A stretch of 51,912 nucleotides of DNA from Candidatus Auribacter fodinae. GTDB taxonomy: Bacteria > Auribacterota > Auribacteria > Auribacterales > Auribacteraceae. The position numbers and the translations under genes were made by a program. The notes beneath the pieces were generated by a model that was given only the letters and a program-made list of their open reading frames with translations, did not search any database and was not told where the DNA came from. Below, in pieces: positions 7,892 through 17,330 of this stretch. How positions within the stretch are numbered: the first letter of the stretch is position 1; every line of letters begins with the position of its first letter. Location: assembly GCA_003599815.1 (NCBI GenBank), contig QZJZ01000097.1, positions 1-51,912 of the forward strand. Direction: 5' to 3'.

Positions 7892-9424
7892 ATGAAGAAA
7901 AAGTTCTACGTAACCACCGCAATCGATTACGTAAATGCTCTGCCTCATCTGGGTACTGCTTATGAGAAAATTGGTGCTGATGTATTAGCCCGTTTTAAAC
8001 GGATGATGGGGTATGACGTGTTTTTTCTTATGGGAGTTGATGAACACAGCCAGAATGTTGCAAGGCAGGCTGAGAAGCATAATTTGCCGCCTAAAGAATA
8101 TTGCGATGATATGGCCGCCAAATTTGAGAATGTTTGGCATTCCCTTGATATTCAGTATGACCGTTTTATAAGGACAACTGACAGTGATCACATTATTGCC
8201 GTGCAGGAATTGTTTCAGCGGATTTACGATAATGGTGACATCTATAAAGGCGCCTATACTGGGTGGTATTGCGTTTCATGCGAGCATTTTATACCTGAAA
8301 AAGAGCTTGTTGACGGGAAATGCCCTGTCCATAAAAAGGAGCCTCAGTGGCTGGAGGAACAGAACTATTTCTTTCGTCTTTCGAAATACCAGCAGGTACT
8401 TATTGACCATATAGAAAAGAATCCCCGGTTTATAGAACCGGAAATTCGCCGAAATGAAATTCTGAACGTACTAAAGGGCGGTTTGGAAGATATCAGTGTA
8501 TCTCGATCAACGGAAACATGGGGTATTCCGGTTCCGTTCGATAACTCAAGTGTCGTGTATGTGTGGTTTGATGCACTGATTAATTATATTACCGGCGCTG
8601 GATTTGCCTCTGATAATCAAAGGTTTTCACTGCAATGGCCTGCGGATGTCCATGTCATTGGCAAAGATATCACTCGTTTTCATGCAGTTATCTGGCCGGC
8701 AATGCTTCTTGCCGCAGGGGTCGCCATTCCTAAACAGGTTTTTGGTCATGGTTTTGTGTATCTTGGCGGAGAAAAAATGAGTAAAACTGCGGGTACTGCT
8801 CTGGATCCTGTTTCACTTGCTGAAATTTATGGGCCGGATCCTTTGAGATATTTTTTAATGCGTGAAATTCCATTTGACCGTGACGGTGACTTCCTTATGG
8901 AGAAGTATGAAACACGGTATAACGCCGATCTGGCCAACGATTGGGGTAATCTTGTTCAGCGGGTTTTGTCAATGGTTAAGAAGTATCGCGATGGCCTTGT
9001 CCCTGCAGGCATGCTGGACTCTTCACACGATATTGTTGCGGAATGGAAATTGTTACATGATGATCTGATTAAATCTATCGAGTCATTATATGATGAGATG
9101 AAATTTAGTGTTGTTCTGACCAAAATATGGCAGATGATCCAGCTTAGTAATCGTTTGGTTGAAGTGCAGGCACCGTGGAGCCTGTATAAAAAAGATAACG
9201 CATCGCGTGAACTTGACAATACGCTTTATGCATTGCTTGAGATGATCCGCGTGGCGAATATACTATTGTATCCTGTGTTGCCCACAATTTGTAAAAAAAT
9301 ACAACATCAGCTCAACATTGATACTGATTTTGCTATAGAAGAAGCCGCGCAATTGGGCATCTTAAAAGCCGGCCATAGCTTGGGCGAAATTGAACCCGTA
9401 TTTCCTAAAACCAAAGATAAATAA
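7892..9424 (+). CDS. metG: Methionyl-tRNA synthetase
   Basis: MetRS charges both initiator and elongator tRNA-Met. The 510-residue protein has the HIGH-type HLGT at 19-22, a single zinc knuckle of the pattern WYCVSC followed by CPVH, the conserved WFDALINYITG segment, and KMSKT at 295-299. The length matches the short class that lacks the C-terminal EMAP-type tRNA-binding domain. A GAGGA ribosome site lies upstream of ATG 7892. It follows the RicT-family gene by 22 bases and precedes tatD by 3 bases, a conserved neighbourhood in bacteria. Confidence 0.96.
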   Translation: MKKKFYVTTAIDYVNALPHLGTAYEKIGADVLARFKRMMGYDVFFLMGVDEHSQNVARQAEKHNLPPKEYCDDMAAKFENVWHSLDIQYDRFIRTTDSDHIIAVQELFQRIYDNGDIYKGAYTGWYCVSCEHFIPEKELVDGKCPVHKKEPQWLEEQNYFFRLSKYQQVLIDHIEKNPRFIEPEIRRNEILNVLKGGLEDISVSRSTETWGIPVPFDNSSVVYVWFDALINYITGAGFASDNQRFSLQWPADVHVIGKDITRFHAVIWPAMLLAAGVAIPKQVFGHGFVYLGGEKMSKTAGTALDPVSLAEIYGPDPLRYFLMREIPFDRDGDFLMEKYETRYNADLANDWGNLVQRVLSMVKKYRDGLVPAGMLDSSHDIVAEWKLLHDDLIKSIESLYDEMKFSVVLTKIWQMIQLSNRLVEVQAPWSLYKKDNASRELDNTLYALLEMIRVANILLYPVLPTICKKIQHQLNIDTDFAIEEAAQLGILKAGHSLGEIEPVFPKTKDK

Positions 9425-9427
9425 CTT

Positions 9428-10192
9428 ATGTTTGATTCACACGCTCATTTATGTGACGAGAAATTTAATCACGACAGAGACGATGTTATACAACGCGCTT
9501 ATGACAATGGTGTAACCGCAATGCTTGTTGTTGCGGATTCGTTGAATACATGCGAGCAAGTGTGTTCTTTAGCGGCACGGTATTCCAATATGTATCCGAC
9601 GGCGGGCATTCACCCGCACAACGCGGCATTTGTTTCTGAAGATACGGTTGTCGATCTTGAGCATTTTATTAAGACGCACAGGGACGTAAAGGCTGTCGGT
9701 GAGACCGGCTTGGATTATTATTACGGGCACGATACTGTTACAGTTCAGAAAGTTCTTTTTGAAAAGCAGGTTTGTCTTGCAGATTCTTTAAAATTGCCGC
9801 TGGTGATACATTGCCGGGACTCGCAATCAGATATTGTGAATATATTAAATAAATACTCTGCAGTTCAGGGTGTGTTTCATTGCTTTTCGTCCGACGAAAC
9901 ATTCTGTAATGAGGTACTTGAAATGGGATTTTATGTCTCTTTTTCAGGAATAATTACTTTCAAAAATGCGCAGGCAATACGTGATGCGGCACATTGCGTA
10001 CCATTGGATAAACTTCTCGTTGAAACAGATTGTCCGTATCTAGCTCCACAAGGATACAGGGGGAAGAGGAATGAACCTGCTTTTATCAGCGCAACAGTGA
10101 AATGCCTTGCTGAAATAAAACAATGCCATGTAGATGAGATAGTAAAACGTACCACTGAAAATGCGCGAACACTTTTTCAAATAGAGGATTAG
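9428..10192 (+). CDS. tatD: TatD-family metal-dependent DNase
   Basis: TatD enzymes are metal-dependent hydrolases with DNase activity and an amidohydrolase-like TIM barrel. The 254-residue protein shows the ordered metal motifs DSHAHL at 3-8, GIHPHNA, GETGLDYYY, IHCRDSQSD, VFHCFSSD and VETDCPYLAP. All expected ligands are present, so it should be active. ATG 9428 lies 3 bases after metG and the stop is 3 bases before the ROK kinase start. The metG-tatD pairing is common and gives extra support. Cellular role is DNA repair or turnover by family knowledge, not from this sequence. Confidence 0.94.
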   Translation: MFDSHAHLCDEKFNHDRDDVIQRAYDNGVTAMLVVADSLNTCEQVCSLAARYSNMYPTAGIHPHNAAFVSEDTVVDLEHFIKTHRDVKAVGETGLDYYYGHDTVTVQKVLFEKQVCLADSLKLPLVIHCRDSQSDIVNILNKYSAVQGVFHCFSSDETFCNEVLEMGFYVSFSGIITFKNAQAIRDAAHCVPLDKLLVETDCPYLAPQGYRGKRNEPAFISATVKCLAEIKQCHVDEIVKRTTENARTLFQIED

Positions 10193-10195
10193 AGT

Positions 10196-11197
10196 ATGGG
10201 AGGATCCACAGGATACGCAATAGGGATTGATGTTGGGGGAACAAGTATTAAGCTTGGACTTGTGTGTTGTGATGAGTGGAATATTACTGCACGGACAGTT
10301 ATACACGGTAAAGACTACGAAACACCGGATGCTTTTTTAACATCCATACCTGCGGCAATTGAAAAAGTTTGTGCTGAAGCACATGTGAGAAGAGAACAGG
10401 TATTAGGCATTGGAATCGGATTACCTGGATGTGTGGATTCTTTGCGAGGCATAGTAAAAGATATTACCAATTTGCCGAACTGGCGAGGTGAATTCACAAT
10501 TAAAAAAGCATTGGAATCCCTTCTCGGCATTCCTACATATATAGATAACGATGTGAATCTTATGTCAATAGCTGAACTTGTCCGCGGCGCAGGGAACGGG
10601 TGCCGCAATATGCTGTGCGTTACTCTGGGTACAGGTGTGGGCGGAGCGATAATCATAGATGGCAAACTATATCGGGGTTCTACTTTATCCGCTGGTGAAA
10701 TCGGACACATTACATTATTTAAGGATGGTGAACCATGCAACTGCGGTAACTGGGGATGTCTGGAACGGTATGTAGGAAATGCCGCTATTGTGAACCGAAC
10801 TGTACGGGCAATCAGTGAATCGTCGTTAAAAAAAGATATTTTAATGAAAAGTATACATAATGATCTCAGCCGTTTGACACCGAAAATTATTTGCGGAGCC
10901 GCATATGATGGCGATGAACTTTCTCAGCATATCTGGGAGGAAACCGGATCGTATATCGGGATCGTTTTCGCGGCGATGGTAAATGTGCTTAACCCTGATA
11001 AAATCGTTGTCGGTGGCGGTGTTGCACAGTGCGGTAATATGCTTTTCAAAGCGATACGGAAGACAATTAATGAACGAGCAATGCCTGTTCCTGCAGAACG
11101 CGTGGAACTTGTACCTGCTGTGCTTGGTGCAGATGCCGGTATTTATGGCAGCGCGATATATAGCGTTAAGACTGAGTTCCATGAGGAGATAGGATAA
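10196..11197 (+). CDS. ROK-family sugar kinase (glucokinase-like)
   Basis: This 333-residue protein is a ROK-family kinase, most like glucokinases. The N-terminal phosphate loop GIDVGGTSIKLGL lies near residues 9-21. The ROK signature with the zinc site GEIGHI followed by CNCGNWGCLERY is complete, and a second glycine-rich motif VVGGGVAQ is near the C-terminus. It would phosphorylate glucose or a related hexose, feeding nucleotide-sugar synthesis; substrate cannot be fixed from sequence. No helix-turn-helix precedes the kinase domain, so it is an enzyme rather than a ROK repressor. It overlaps the following epimerase gene by one base. Confidence 0.88.
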   Translation: MGGSTGYAIGIDVGGTSIKLGLVCCDEWNITARTVIHGKDYETPDAFLTSIPAAIEKVCAEAHVRREQVLGIGIGLPGCVDSLRGIVKDITNLPNWRGEFTIKKALESLLGIPTYIDNDVNLMSIAELVRGAGNGCRNMLCVTLGTGVGGAIIIDGKLYRGSTLSAGEIGHITLFKDGEPCNCGNWGCLERYVGNAAIVNRTVRAISESSLKKDILMKSIHNDLSRLTPKIICGAAYDGDELSQHIWEETGSYIGIVFAAMVNVLNPDKIVVGGGVAQCGNMLFKAIRKTINERAMPVPAERVELVPAVLGADAGIYGSAIYSVKTEFHEEIG

Positions 11198-12144
11198 TGA
11201 AAGTTCTGCTTACTGGCGGTGCGGGGTTCATTGGATCGCACCTCACCGCACAATTACTGGGGAGAGGCTATGATGTTTGTTGTGTCGATAATTTTAACAC
11301 GTATTATGACCCATCAATAAAACGACGCAATATACAATTGTTTATTGAGAATCCGCAGTACACCTTATATGAAGGGAATATTGTGGATTTTCAGTTTTTG
11401 GAGTCTATTTTCAAGAAAGAGAAATTTGACCGTGTGATACATCTCGCCGCGCGTGCCGGTGTTCGTCCTTCTATAACCGATCCTGATTTGTATAACCGGG
11501 TTAATGTGATTGGCACAACGAATTTATTGAATTTGTCGAAAGCAACAGGTGTTGAACAATTTATATTTGGCTCATCGTCTTCGGTGTATGGTGTGAATTC
11601 AAAGGTTCCTTTTTCTGAAGATGACAGTATTGATAAACCTATATCGCCGTATGCGGCTACTAAAATTGCCGGTGAAATGTTATGCCACGTCTATCATTAT
11701 CTTTACGGGTTACATATCACATCTTTACGTTTTTTTACTGTTTATGGACCGCGACAGCGGCCTGAAATGGCTATTCATAAATTTGCAAGGGCTATTATGG
11801 ATGGAACGCCTATACCTGTTTTCGGGGATGGAAGTTCCAGACGCGATTACACTTTTGTTGATGATATAGTGGCGGGCATTATGGCTTCTTTTGATAAAAA
11901 TTATGCATATGAAGTCTTTAATCTGGGTAATTCTAATACTGTATCTTTGGCGGAATTAATAGAGACACTGGAAACCGCAATTGGCAAAAAAGCAGTAATC
12001 AGTAGAATGGAGAATCAGCCCGGCGATGTCCCTATCACGTATGCCAATATCGATAAGGCACGGACAAAATTGGGTTTTGAACCGAGAACAGGTATCAAAG
12101 AAGGTATTACCCGGTTTGTGGAATGGTTGCGCGAACAACCATAA
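11197..12144 (+). CDS. NAD-dependent epimerase, UDP-glucuronate 4-epimerase-like
   Basis: An extended short-chain dehydrogenase of 315 residues. The NAD motif GGAGFIGSH is at 7-15, the serine cluster at 126-129, and the catalytic pair is Tyr152 and Lys156 in SPYAATK. The segment DNFNTYYDPSIKRRNI at 31-46 is typical of UDP-glucuronate 4-epimerases, giving UDP-galacturonate. This fits the downstream ugd, which would supply UDP-glucuronate. A GAGGAG site precedes ATG 11197. UDP-glucose 4-epimerase or a related 4,6-dehydratase is less likely but possible. Confidence 0.85.
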   Translation: MKVLLTGGAGFIGSHLTAQLLGRGYDVCCVDNFNTYYDPSIKRRNIQLFIENPQYTLYEGNIVDFQFLESIFKKEKFDRVIHLAARAGVRPSITDPDLYNRVNVIGTTNLLNLSKATGVEQFIFGSSSSVYGVNSKVPFSEDDSIDKPISPYAATKIAGEMLCHVYHYLYGLHITSLRFFTVYGPRQRPEMAIHKFARAIMDGTPIPVFGDGSSRRDYTFVDDIVAGIMASFDKNYAYEVFNLGNSNTVSLAELIETLETAIGKKAVISRMENQPGDVPITYANIDKARTKLGFEPRTGIKEGITRFVEWLREQP

Positions 12145-12272
12145 TTTTTTAAAGAATATTATTTTGCTTGGGTTTTTGATCTTTAATCTGGTATTATTTT
12201 CATTCAACTAACATTCCCATAAATGACAATTATCTTCTCTATCTCAGTGTATAAAATACGAAAGGGTAAAGA

Positions 12273-14621
12273 GTGAAGGCCATACCAAAAATATCGTACA
12301 AATACAAGTTATCGCTGTTGACTGCGGGGATTCTTTTTTTTGCCGTTTGTCAGGTTCATGCTGTTGTTTCCGAATCACAGCAATCTGCCGCAGAACCCGT
12401 CCCGAATGGAGACCAGCCAAAACAGAAAGAGGATTTTCCTATTGAAGTTAACGCTGATAATGTGGAGTACATTAAGGAAGAGGAAATTGTCAAAGGTACC
12501 GGTAACGTTGTCATTAATTTTAAAGGTGTCCGGCTGGCCGCTGATTCCATAACGGTTAACCTTGTGACTAAAGATGCCTATGCTGTTGGTAATGTCCGAT
12601 TTTTTCAGGGTGAGCGCATTTATACGTCTGAAAGCATCCATTACAATTTTGAGACTGAAAAAGGTACTTTTGATCATACGAAAGGAAGATTTAAGCCGTT
12701 TTATCTCTATGGTAATAAAGTAGAAAAACCGGAAAAACGGCCTGAATACCATATATCTAACGGTTATGTTACTACTTCGGATTACGCTCTTCCCGACTAC
12801 CGTCTCAGGGCGAAAGAAGTCCATGTTTATCCTAAAGATAAGATTATTATGAAGGATATCGTATTTGAAATAGGGAACATACCGGTATTTTGGGTTCCTT
12901 TCTGGTATTATCCTTTAACCGAACGTGATTCACCCGTATCGGTTGTCCCCGGTCATTCCGGGAAATGGGGATATTATTTATTGACCTCTGCTGAAGTCTA
13001 TAAGTCTCAAAACTTAACTGTAGAAGTCGGTGCGGATTATCGCAGTAAGCGGGGATTGGCGGGTGGAATTGATGCAGATTACAACTTCAATGACCAGGTT
13101 AAAGGAGAAGTAAAATCTTATTTAATGCGCGACAGAAATTTTGAGGATTATGACCGCAAGTTAAATGGTGATACGGAATTGCAGGAAATTGAAAAAACAC
13201 GCTATCGTCTCACTTGGGAGCATGAACAAAAAATATCTCCATCAACTCGGCTGCTCAGCGAATTAAATTTGCAGAGTGATAAACAGATAATAGATGATTT
13301 CTTCCGCCGTGAATTTGACGAACAAATACAAAGGGTAAACTTTCTTGATTTGACCCGTGCGACTGAAAAATATCAGATGGAATTTTATGCATCACCTCGG
13401 TTCAACAGCTTTTTTGATGTATTGGAGCGGTTGCCGGAAGTACGCTTTATGACCCGTGATATGCAAGTACTGGATACGCCTCTTTATCTGAAAAGCGATA
13501 TTCAAATAGCCGATCTCAATTTTCGTTTTGACGATGAAGACTTAGATTTTGATTCGTTCAGGGTTGCTTTGGCGAACGAACTTTCCTATCCCATGTTTTT
13601 ATGGGATTTTTTCAATTTTAAACCATATGTTAAAGGAACTTCAGTGTATTATTCCGATTACATTGATGATTCTGATGACTTGAGAAGCATTGTCGATCTT
13701 GGATTCAAGAGTAGTTTTCGTACCTCGCGGATTTATCATGTTGAGTCTGATAATTGGAATATCCATGGCTTACGGCATATTTTTGAACCGACAATGGATT
13801 TTAAAATGATCAGGACAAGCGTTAATGTCCGAGATGTCTACCAGTTTGATATGATTGACGCCGCTACTCAGGATACGGCGGTCTCTTTTCAGCTCAGGAA
13901 CCTTATTCAAACCAAAAAATGGGTAGATAAAGTTGTGCTTGATACCAGCAACAAAGACAATAAAACGCTGATGTATACAAAAGGAATTGATGAAGTCTCA
14001 AAAGATCTTGTGGATTTTTCTTTGTCTTTCGATATTTTTCCTACCAAGGCAAGACGGGATTCTTTTGCTATTGGACATGCTAACAGCGAGTTCCAGAATC
14101 TCAGTATGCTGGACTTTTTCTTTCGCAGGAATATTGCTTTGGGATCGCCGTATATAAGTAGCAGGAAAGACAAATACATATCCGAATTGCTGTTCGATAT
14201 GAAATTTTCACCATTTGATTGGTTTGAGACCAGTTTTAAAGCCCGGTATGATCCCCACGATCAACAAATTGAAGAACTTGTTTATGGCTTAACGTTTTTT
14301 AATAGTGATAAAATCAGCTGGGATATTTACACGTCATTTTATCTTGGCGGCAGCACACAGGTTTCTCATGTGCTAAGTTACCGGATTAACTCCGATTGGC
14401 GTCTCAGAATGTCGCATATAATTGATTTCGAGCGTGACTCAACGAGCGGCATATTTGAATACCAAAGATATACACTTATAAAAGATTTACACGAATGGGA
14501 ACTTGCTTTCTCATATAGTGATAGACGGTATTTCAGGAATCGTGATGTTGTGGATCGGTCATTTTTTCTGATGGTCTACCTGAAAGATTTTCCCAATGTT
14601 CAGTTGAAAGTTGGAAATTAA
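12273..14621 (+). CDS. lptD: LPS-assembly outer-membrane protein LptD
   Basis: LptD is the outer-membrane barrel that places LPS in the outer leaflet. The 782-residue protein starts at GTG 12273 after GGGTAAAGA. It has a signal peptide (about residues 1-32), an LptA/OstA-like beta-jellyroll at about 50-150 (EVNADNVEY, TGNVVI, GNVRFF), and the GNIPVFWVPFWYYPL segment that marks the junction to the barrel in this family. The remainder is alternating aromatic beta strands ending in an asparagine. The mature chain contains no cysteine, so the disulfide control known from E. coli LptD cannot operate. The upstream 128-base gap has weak promoter-like AT-rich hexamers only. Confidence 0.88.
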   Translation: MKAIPKISYKYKLSLLTAGILFFAVCQVHAVVSESQQSAAEPVPNGDQPKQKEDFPIEVNADNVEYIKEEEIVKGTGNVVINFKGVRLAADSITVNLVTKDAYAVGNVRFFQGERIYTSESIHYNFETEKGTFDHTKGRFKPFYLYGNKVEKPEKRPEYHISNGYVTTSDYALPDYRLRAKEVHVYPKDKIIMKDIVFEIGNIPVFWVPFWYYPLTERDSPVSVVPGHSGKWGYYLLTSAEVYKSQNLTVEVGADYRSKRGLAGGIDADYNFNDQVKGEVKSYLMRDRNFEDYDRKLNGDTELQEIEKTRYRLTWEHEQKISPSTRLLSELNLQSDKQIIDDFFRREFDEQIQRVNFLDLTRATEKYQMEFYASPRFNSFFDVLERLPEVRFMTRDMQVLDTPLYLKSDIQIADLNFRFDDEDLDFDSFRVALANELSYPMFLWDFFNFKPYVKGTSVYYSDYIDDSDDLRSIVDLGFKSSFRTSRIYHVESDNWNIHGLRHIFEPTMDFKMIRTSVNVRDVYQFDMIDAATQDTAVSFQLRNLIQTKKWVDKVVLDTSNKDNKTLMYTKGIDEVSKDLVDFSLSFDIFPTKARRDSFAIGHANSEFQNLSMLDFFFRRNIALGSPYISSRKDKYISELLFDMKFSPFDWFETSFKARYDPHDQQIEELVYGLTFFNSDKISWDIYTSFYLGGSTQVSHVLSYRINSDWRLRMSHIIDFERDSTSGIFEYQRYTLIKDLHEWELAFSYSDRRYFRNRDVVDRSFFLMVYLKDFPNVQLKVGN

Positions 14622-14648
14622 TTATCATATCGGAAGGGAGAACTCATA

Positions 14649-15938
14649 ATGAATTTATGTATTATTGGCACAGGATACGTAGGGTTAGTTACCGGAGTAT
14701 GCCTTGCTGAACTCGGTCATTCCGTTATCTGTATAGATAACAACGAAGAAAAATATAATAAACTCATTGCAGGGGTTGTGCCTATATATGAGCCGGGCCT
14801 TGAAGAACTGATGCGAAAAAATGTAGCAGAAAAAAGGCTTAGTTTTTCTATGAATATTCAGGAAGGTGTAGAACAATCACAGGTTATTTTTATCTGTGTA
14901 AATACGCCTCCAAAAGACGACGGACAGGCCGATCTGACATATGTTGAAAAGGTTGCACGTGAAGTAGCTACTCACATGACGTCTCATAAGGTGATTGTTG
15001 ATAAAAGCACGGTGCCTGTTAAAACAGGTGAAAAAGTTGCTGAGACTATAAAACGGTATAATAAACATAAAATTGATTTTGATATCGTATCCAATCCTGA
15101 ATTTCTCCGTGAAGGGTCAGCAGTGGAAGACACTTTCAAAACCGACAGGATTGTCATTGGCGTCGACAATAAACGTGCTGAAAAAATTATGCGTGAGGTA
15201 TATGCACCGATAAATGCGCCAGTCATTGTTACCGATATCAAAAGCGCTGAACTGATAAAGCATGCATCTAACTCATTTCTGGCAATGAAGATATCTTTTA
15301 TCAATGCACTTGCCAATATTTGTGAACGATCTGGTGCAAACGTTGAAGAAGTAGCGCTTGGCATGGGGCTGGATAGGCGTATCGGACGAAGTTTCTTGAA
15401 TGCCGGTATTGGATATGGCGGGTCGTGTTTCCCGAAAGACGTGGCCGCGTTTATTAAAATATCTGATGAGCTCGGATACGGCTTTAATCTTCTGAAAGAA
15501 GTTGAAGCGATTAACGCAGAACAGGTACAGCTTTTCATAAAGAAAATTGAAGAAACTCTTTGGGTTGTTAAAGATAAAAAAATAGGTGTACTCGGTCTTG
15601 CCTTTAAACCAAATACTGATGACATGCGTAACGCCCCATCCATTAAGATAATAGAAGCTCTTTTAAAAGAAAGTGCTCATGTAACGGCTTACGATCCTCA
15701 GGCAATTGAGAACACCAAACATATATTTCCTGATATTGAATACTGCAATGACCCATATGCTGTTGCTCAGGATGCGGAAGCGCTCATTATTGTTACTGAA
15801 TGGGATGAATTTAAAACGCTTGATCTGGAGAAAGTACGGAAAATAATGGTTCATCCTATTATAATTGATGGCCGGAACATTTTTAATCCTTCGGATATGG
15901 AGAAACATGGATTCATATATAAAAGTATCGGAAGATAG
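14649..15938 (+). CDS. ugd: UDP-glucose 6-dehydrogenase
   Basis: Ugd oxidises UDP-glucose to UDP-glucuronate with two NAD. The 429-residue protein begins with GTGYVGLVTGVCLAELGH, has the FICVNTPP strand, NPEFLREGSA, the catalytic lysine region KSAELIKHASNSFLA, and the catalytic cysteine motif GIGYGGSCFPKD. The C-terminal GLAFKPNTDDMRNAPS segment is also complete. GGAAGGGAG lies ahead of ATG 14649. Its product is the likely substrate of the epimerase at 11197 and a precursor for the glycan cluster downstream. It overlaps a second, degenerate member of the same superfamily by 32 bases. Confidence 0.95.
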   Translation: MNLCIIGTGYVGLVTGVCLAELGHSVICIDNNEEKYNKLIAGVVPIYEPGLEELMRKNVAEKRLSFSMNIQEGVEQSQVIFICVNTPPKDDGQADLTYVEKVAREVATHMTSHKVIVDKSTVPVKTGEKVAETIKRYNKHKIDFDIVSNPEFLREGSAVEDTFKTDRIVIGVDNKRAEKIMREVYAPINAPVIVTDIKSAELIKHASNSFLAMKISFINALANICERSGANVEEVALGMGLDRRIGRSFLNAGIGYGGSCFPKDVAAFIKISDELGYGFNLLKEVEAINAEQVQLFIKKIEETLWVVKDKKIGVLGLAFKPNTDDMRNAPSIKIIEALLKESAHVTAYDPQAIENTKHIFPDIEYCNDPYAVAQDAEALIIVTEWDEFKTLDLEKVRKIMVHPIIIDGRNIFNPSDMEKHGFIYKSIGR

Positions 15939-17307
15939 CCTCTATATTAATATTGAGAACGATGTGTCGAACGGCAATCCGGCGCCTGATATTCAGGAAT
16001 TTTTAAATAAAATTGAGAATAAAAATGTGACAGTTGGCGTGATCGGCCTAGGATATTCAGGGTTACAAATAGCGACCGCTTTAGCATCTTCAGGCATATC
16101 TGTTACCGGCATTGAATTTGACAGGGAAAAAGTCAAAAAAATTAACCGCGGCGTTTCTTATATTGAGAATGTTTCATCGGAAACACTCGGGAAACTGGTG
16201 GAAACGGATCGGCTATACGCGGTACATGATATGGCGGTTTTATCTGAACTGGATGTCGTCATAATCAGTGACCAGATACCGAGCCGTCATCCTCTCAATA
16301 AAGACATTTCTTTTATGATGGCGTTGATGGAGAAAATCATTGCTTCTCTTGAAAAACCACAGTTGATTATTATTGACACTGTTATGGTGCCGGGGACAAC
16401 GCGTGATGTTCTTTATCCGCTGTTTGTAGAACAAAAAAAATCTGTCAATGCGGATTTTTTTCTGGCAGTCGCTCCTGAACGAACTGATCCAGGCAACAAA
16501 AAAATGAGTGTCTCGATGATTCCACGTGTAGTCGCGGGAATAACAAAAGAGAGCAGGATTTTAGCTTCGGCATTGTTACAGCACGTAACAAAACAGACAG
16601 TGCAGGTGTCATCCCCGCTGGCGGCGGAAATGGTGAAATTTTTTGAGAATTCATACCGTTGGGTCAACAGCGCTCTTGTCAATGAAATGATGATGATGTG
16701 CAATAAACTCGGCATAAGTGTCTGGGAAGTGATGCATGCTGTAAAATCAAATCCGTTTGACTATTTTCGTTATTTGCCTTCTCCCGGGTACGGTGTAACT
16801 TCGCAGTATAATGAAGAGCCATTTGAGCTGTTTTGGAAAAAAGCACTTTCGGGCTTGCGTTATGATATTCTGGGGAAAGCGATTGATATCAACACATATA
16901 TCACTCGTGATTTTATTGTGGATATGATTTCGGAACTCCTCAATGACCAGAAAAAGTGCCTGAATGGCGCAAATATTCTTATTGTGGGAATTGCGAATAA
17001 AAAAGATGTGGGTGAATGGAATGAATCGTCCGCTGTTGAGATTATTAAAGTTTTAATTAATAAGAAAGTTAATGTCTATTATCATGATCCGCTTATTAGT
17101 CATGTAACAATAGGCAAAGGACATGATACACTTTCTTCCATAGCATTAAATGCTGAAATGTTGGCATGGGTTGATTTGACGGTTATCCTGATGGACCACA
17201 GTGATATCAATTTTGAAACTATTGTTGAGCACGCTCCTTTAATTCTTGATACCAAAAATGTAACGCATGGTATAAAGGGAGATAAAAAGAATATTAAAGT
17301 TATTTAA
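15907..17307 (+). CDS. Nucleotide-sugar dehydrogenase-like protein lacking catalytic Cys
   Basis: This 466-residue protein is homologous to UDP-N-acetyl-hexosamine dehydrogenases of the WecC/WbpA type. The NAD motif GLGYSGLQIA is at 47-56, PERTDPGNK at 190-198, AEMVKFFENSYR with the catalytic-type Lys244 at 240-251, and the C-terminal GIANKKDVGEWNES at 361-374. At the place where the family has GHCIPIDP, after SPGYG at 292-296, the sequence reads VTSQYNEEP, so the nucleophilic cysteine is absent; only Cys265 and Cys351 exist. The usual CVPTP strand is also changed to SDQIP. Oxidation to the uronic acid is therefore unlikely. ATG 15907 with GGAG upstream is preferred over 15865; it still overlaps ugd, suggesting coupled translation and perhaps a complex with Ugd. 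Confidence 0.82.
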   Translation: MDSYIKVSEDSLYINIENDVSNGNPAPDIQEFLNKIENKNVTVGVIGLGYSGLQIATALASSGISVTGIEFDREKVKKINRGVSYIENVSSETLGKLVETDRLYAVHDMAVLSELDVVIISDQIPSRHPLNKDISFMMALMEKIIASLEKPQLIIIDTVMVPGTTRDVLYPLFVEQKKSVNADFFLAVAPERTDPGNKKMSVSMIPRVVAGITKESRILASALLQHVTKQTVQVSSPLAAEMVKFFENSYRWVNSALVNEMMMMCNKLGISVWEVMHAVKSNPFDYFRYLPSPGYGVTSQYNEEPFELFWKKALSGLRYDILGKAIDINTYITRDFIVDMISELLNDQKKCLNGANILIVGIANKKDVGEWNESSAVEIIKVLINKKVNVYYHDPLISHVTIGKGHDTLSSIALNAEMLAWVDLTVILMDHSDINFETIVEHAPLILDTKNVTHGIKGDKKNIKVI

Positions 17308-17330
17308 TACATGTTTTTTGGGAGGGAACA

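Noticed and set aside
10040..10740. Minus-strand reading frames around the tatD and ROK genes
   Set aside because: Both are antisense to well-supported genes, and their sequences show no domain or ribosome site.
14984..15643. 219-codon minus-strand reading frame inside ugd
   Set aside because: It lies wholly antisense to ugd, has Ser/Ile/Leu-rich random-looking composition and no ribosome site. It is a shadow of the real gene.
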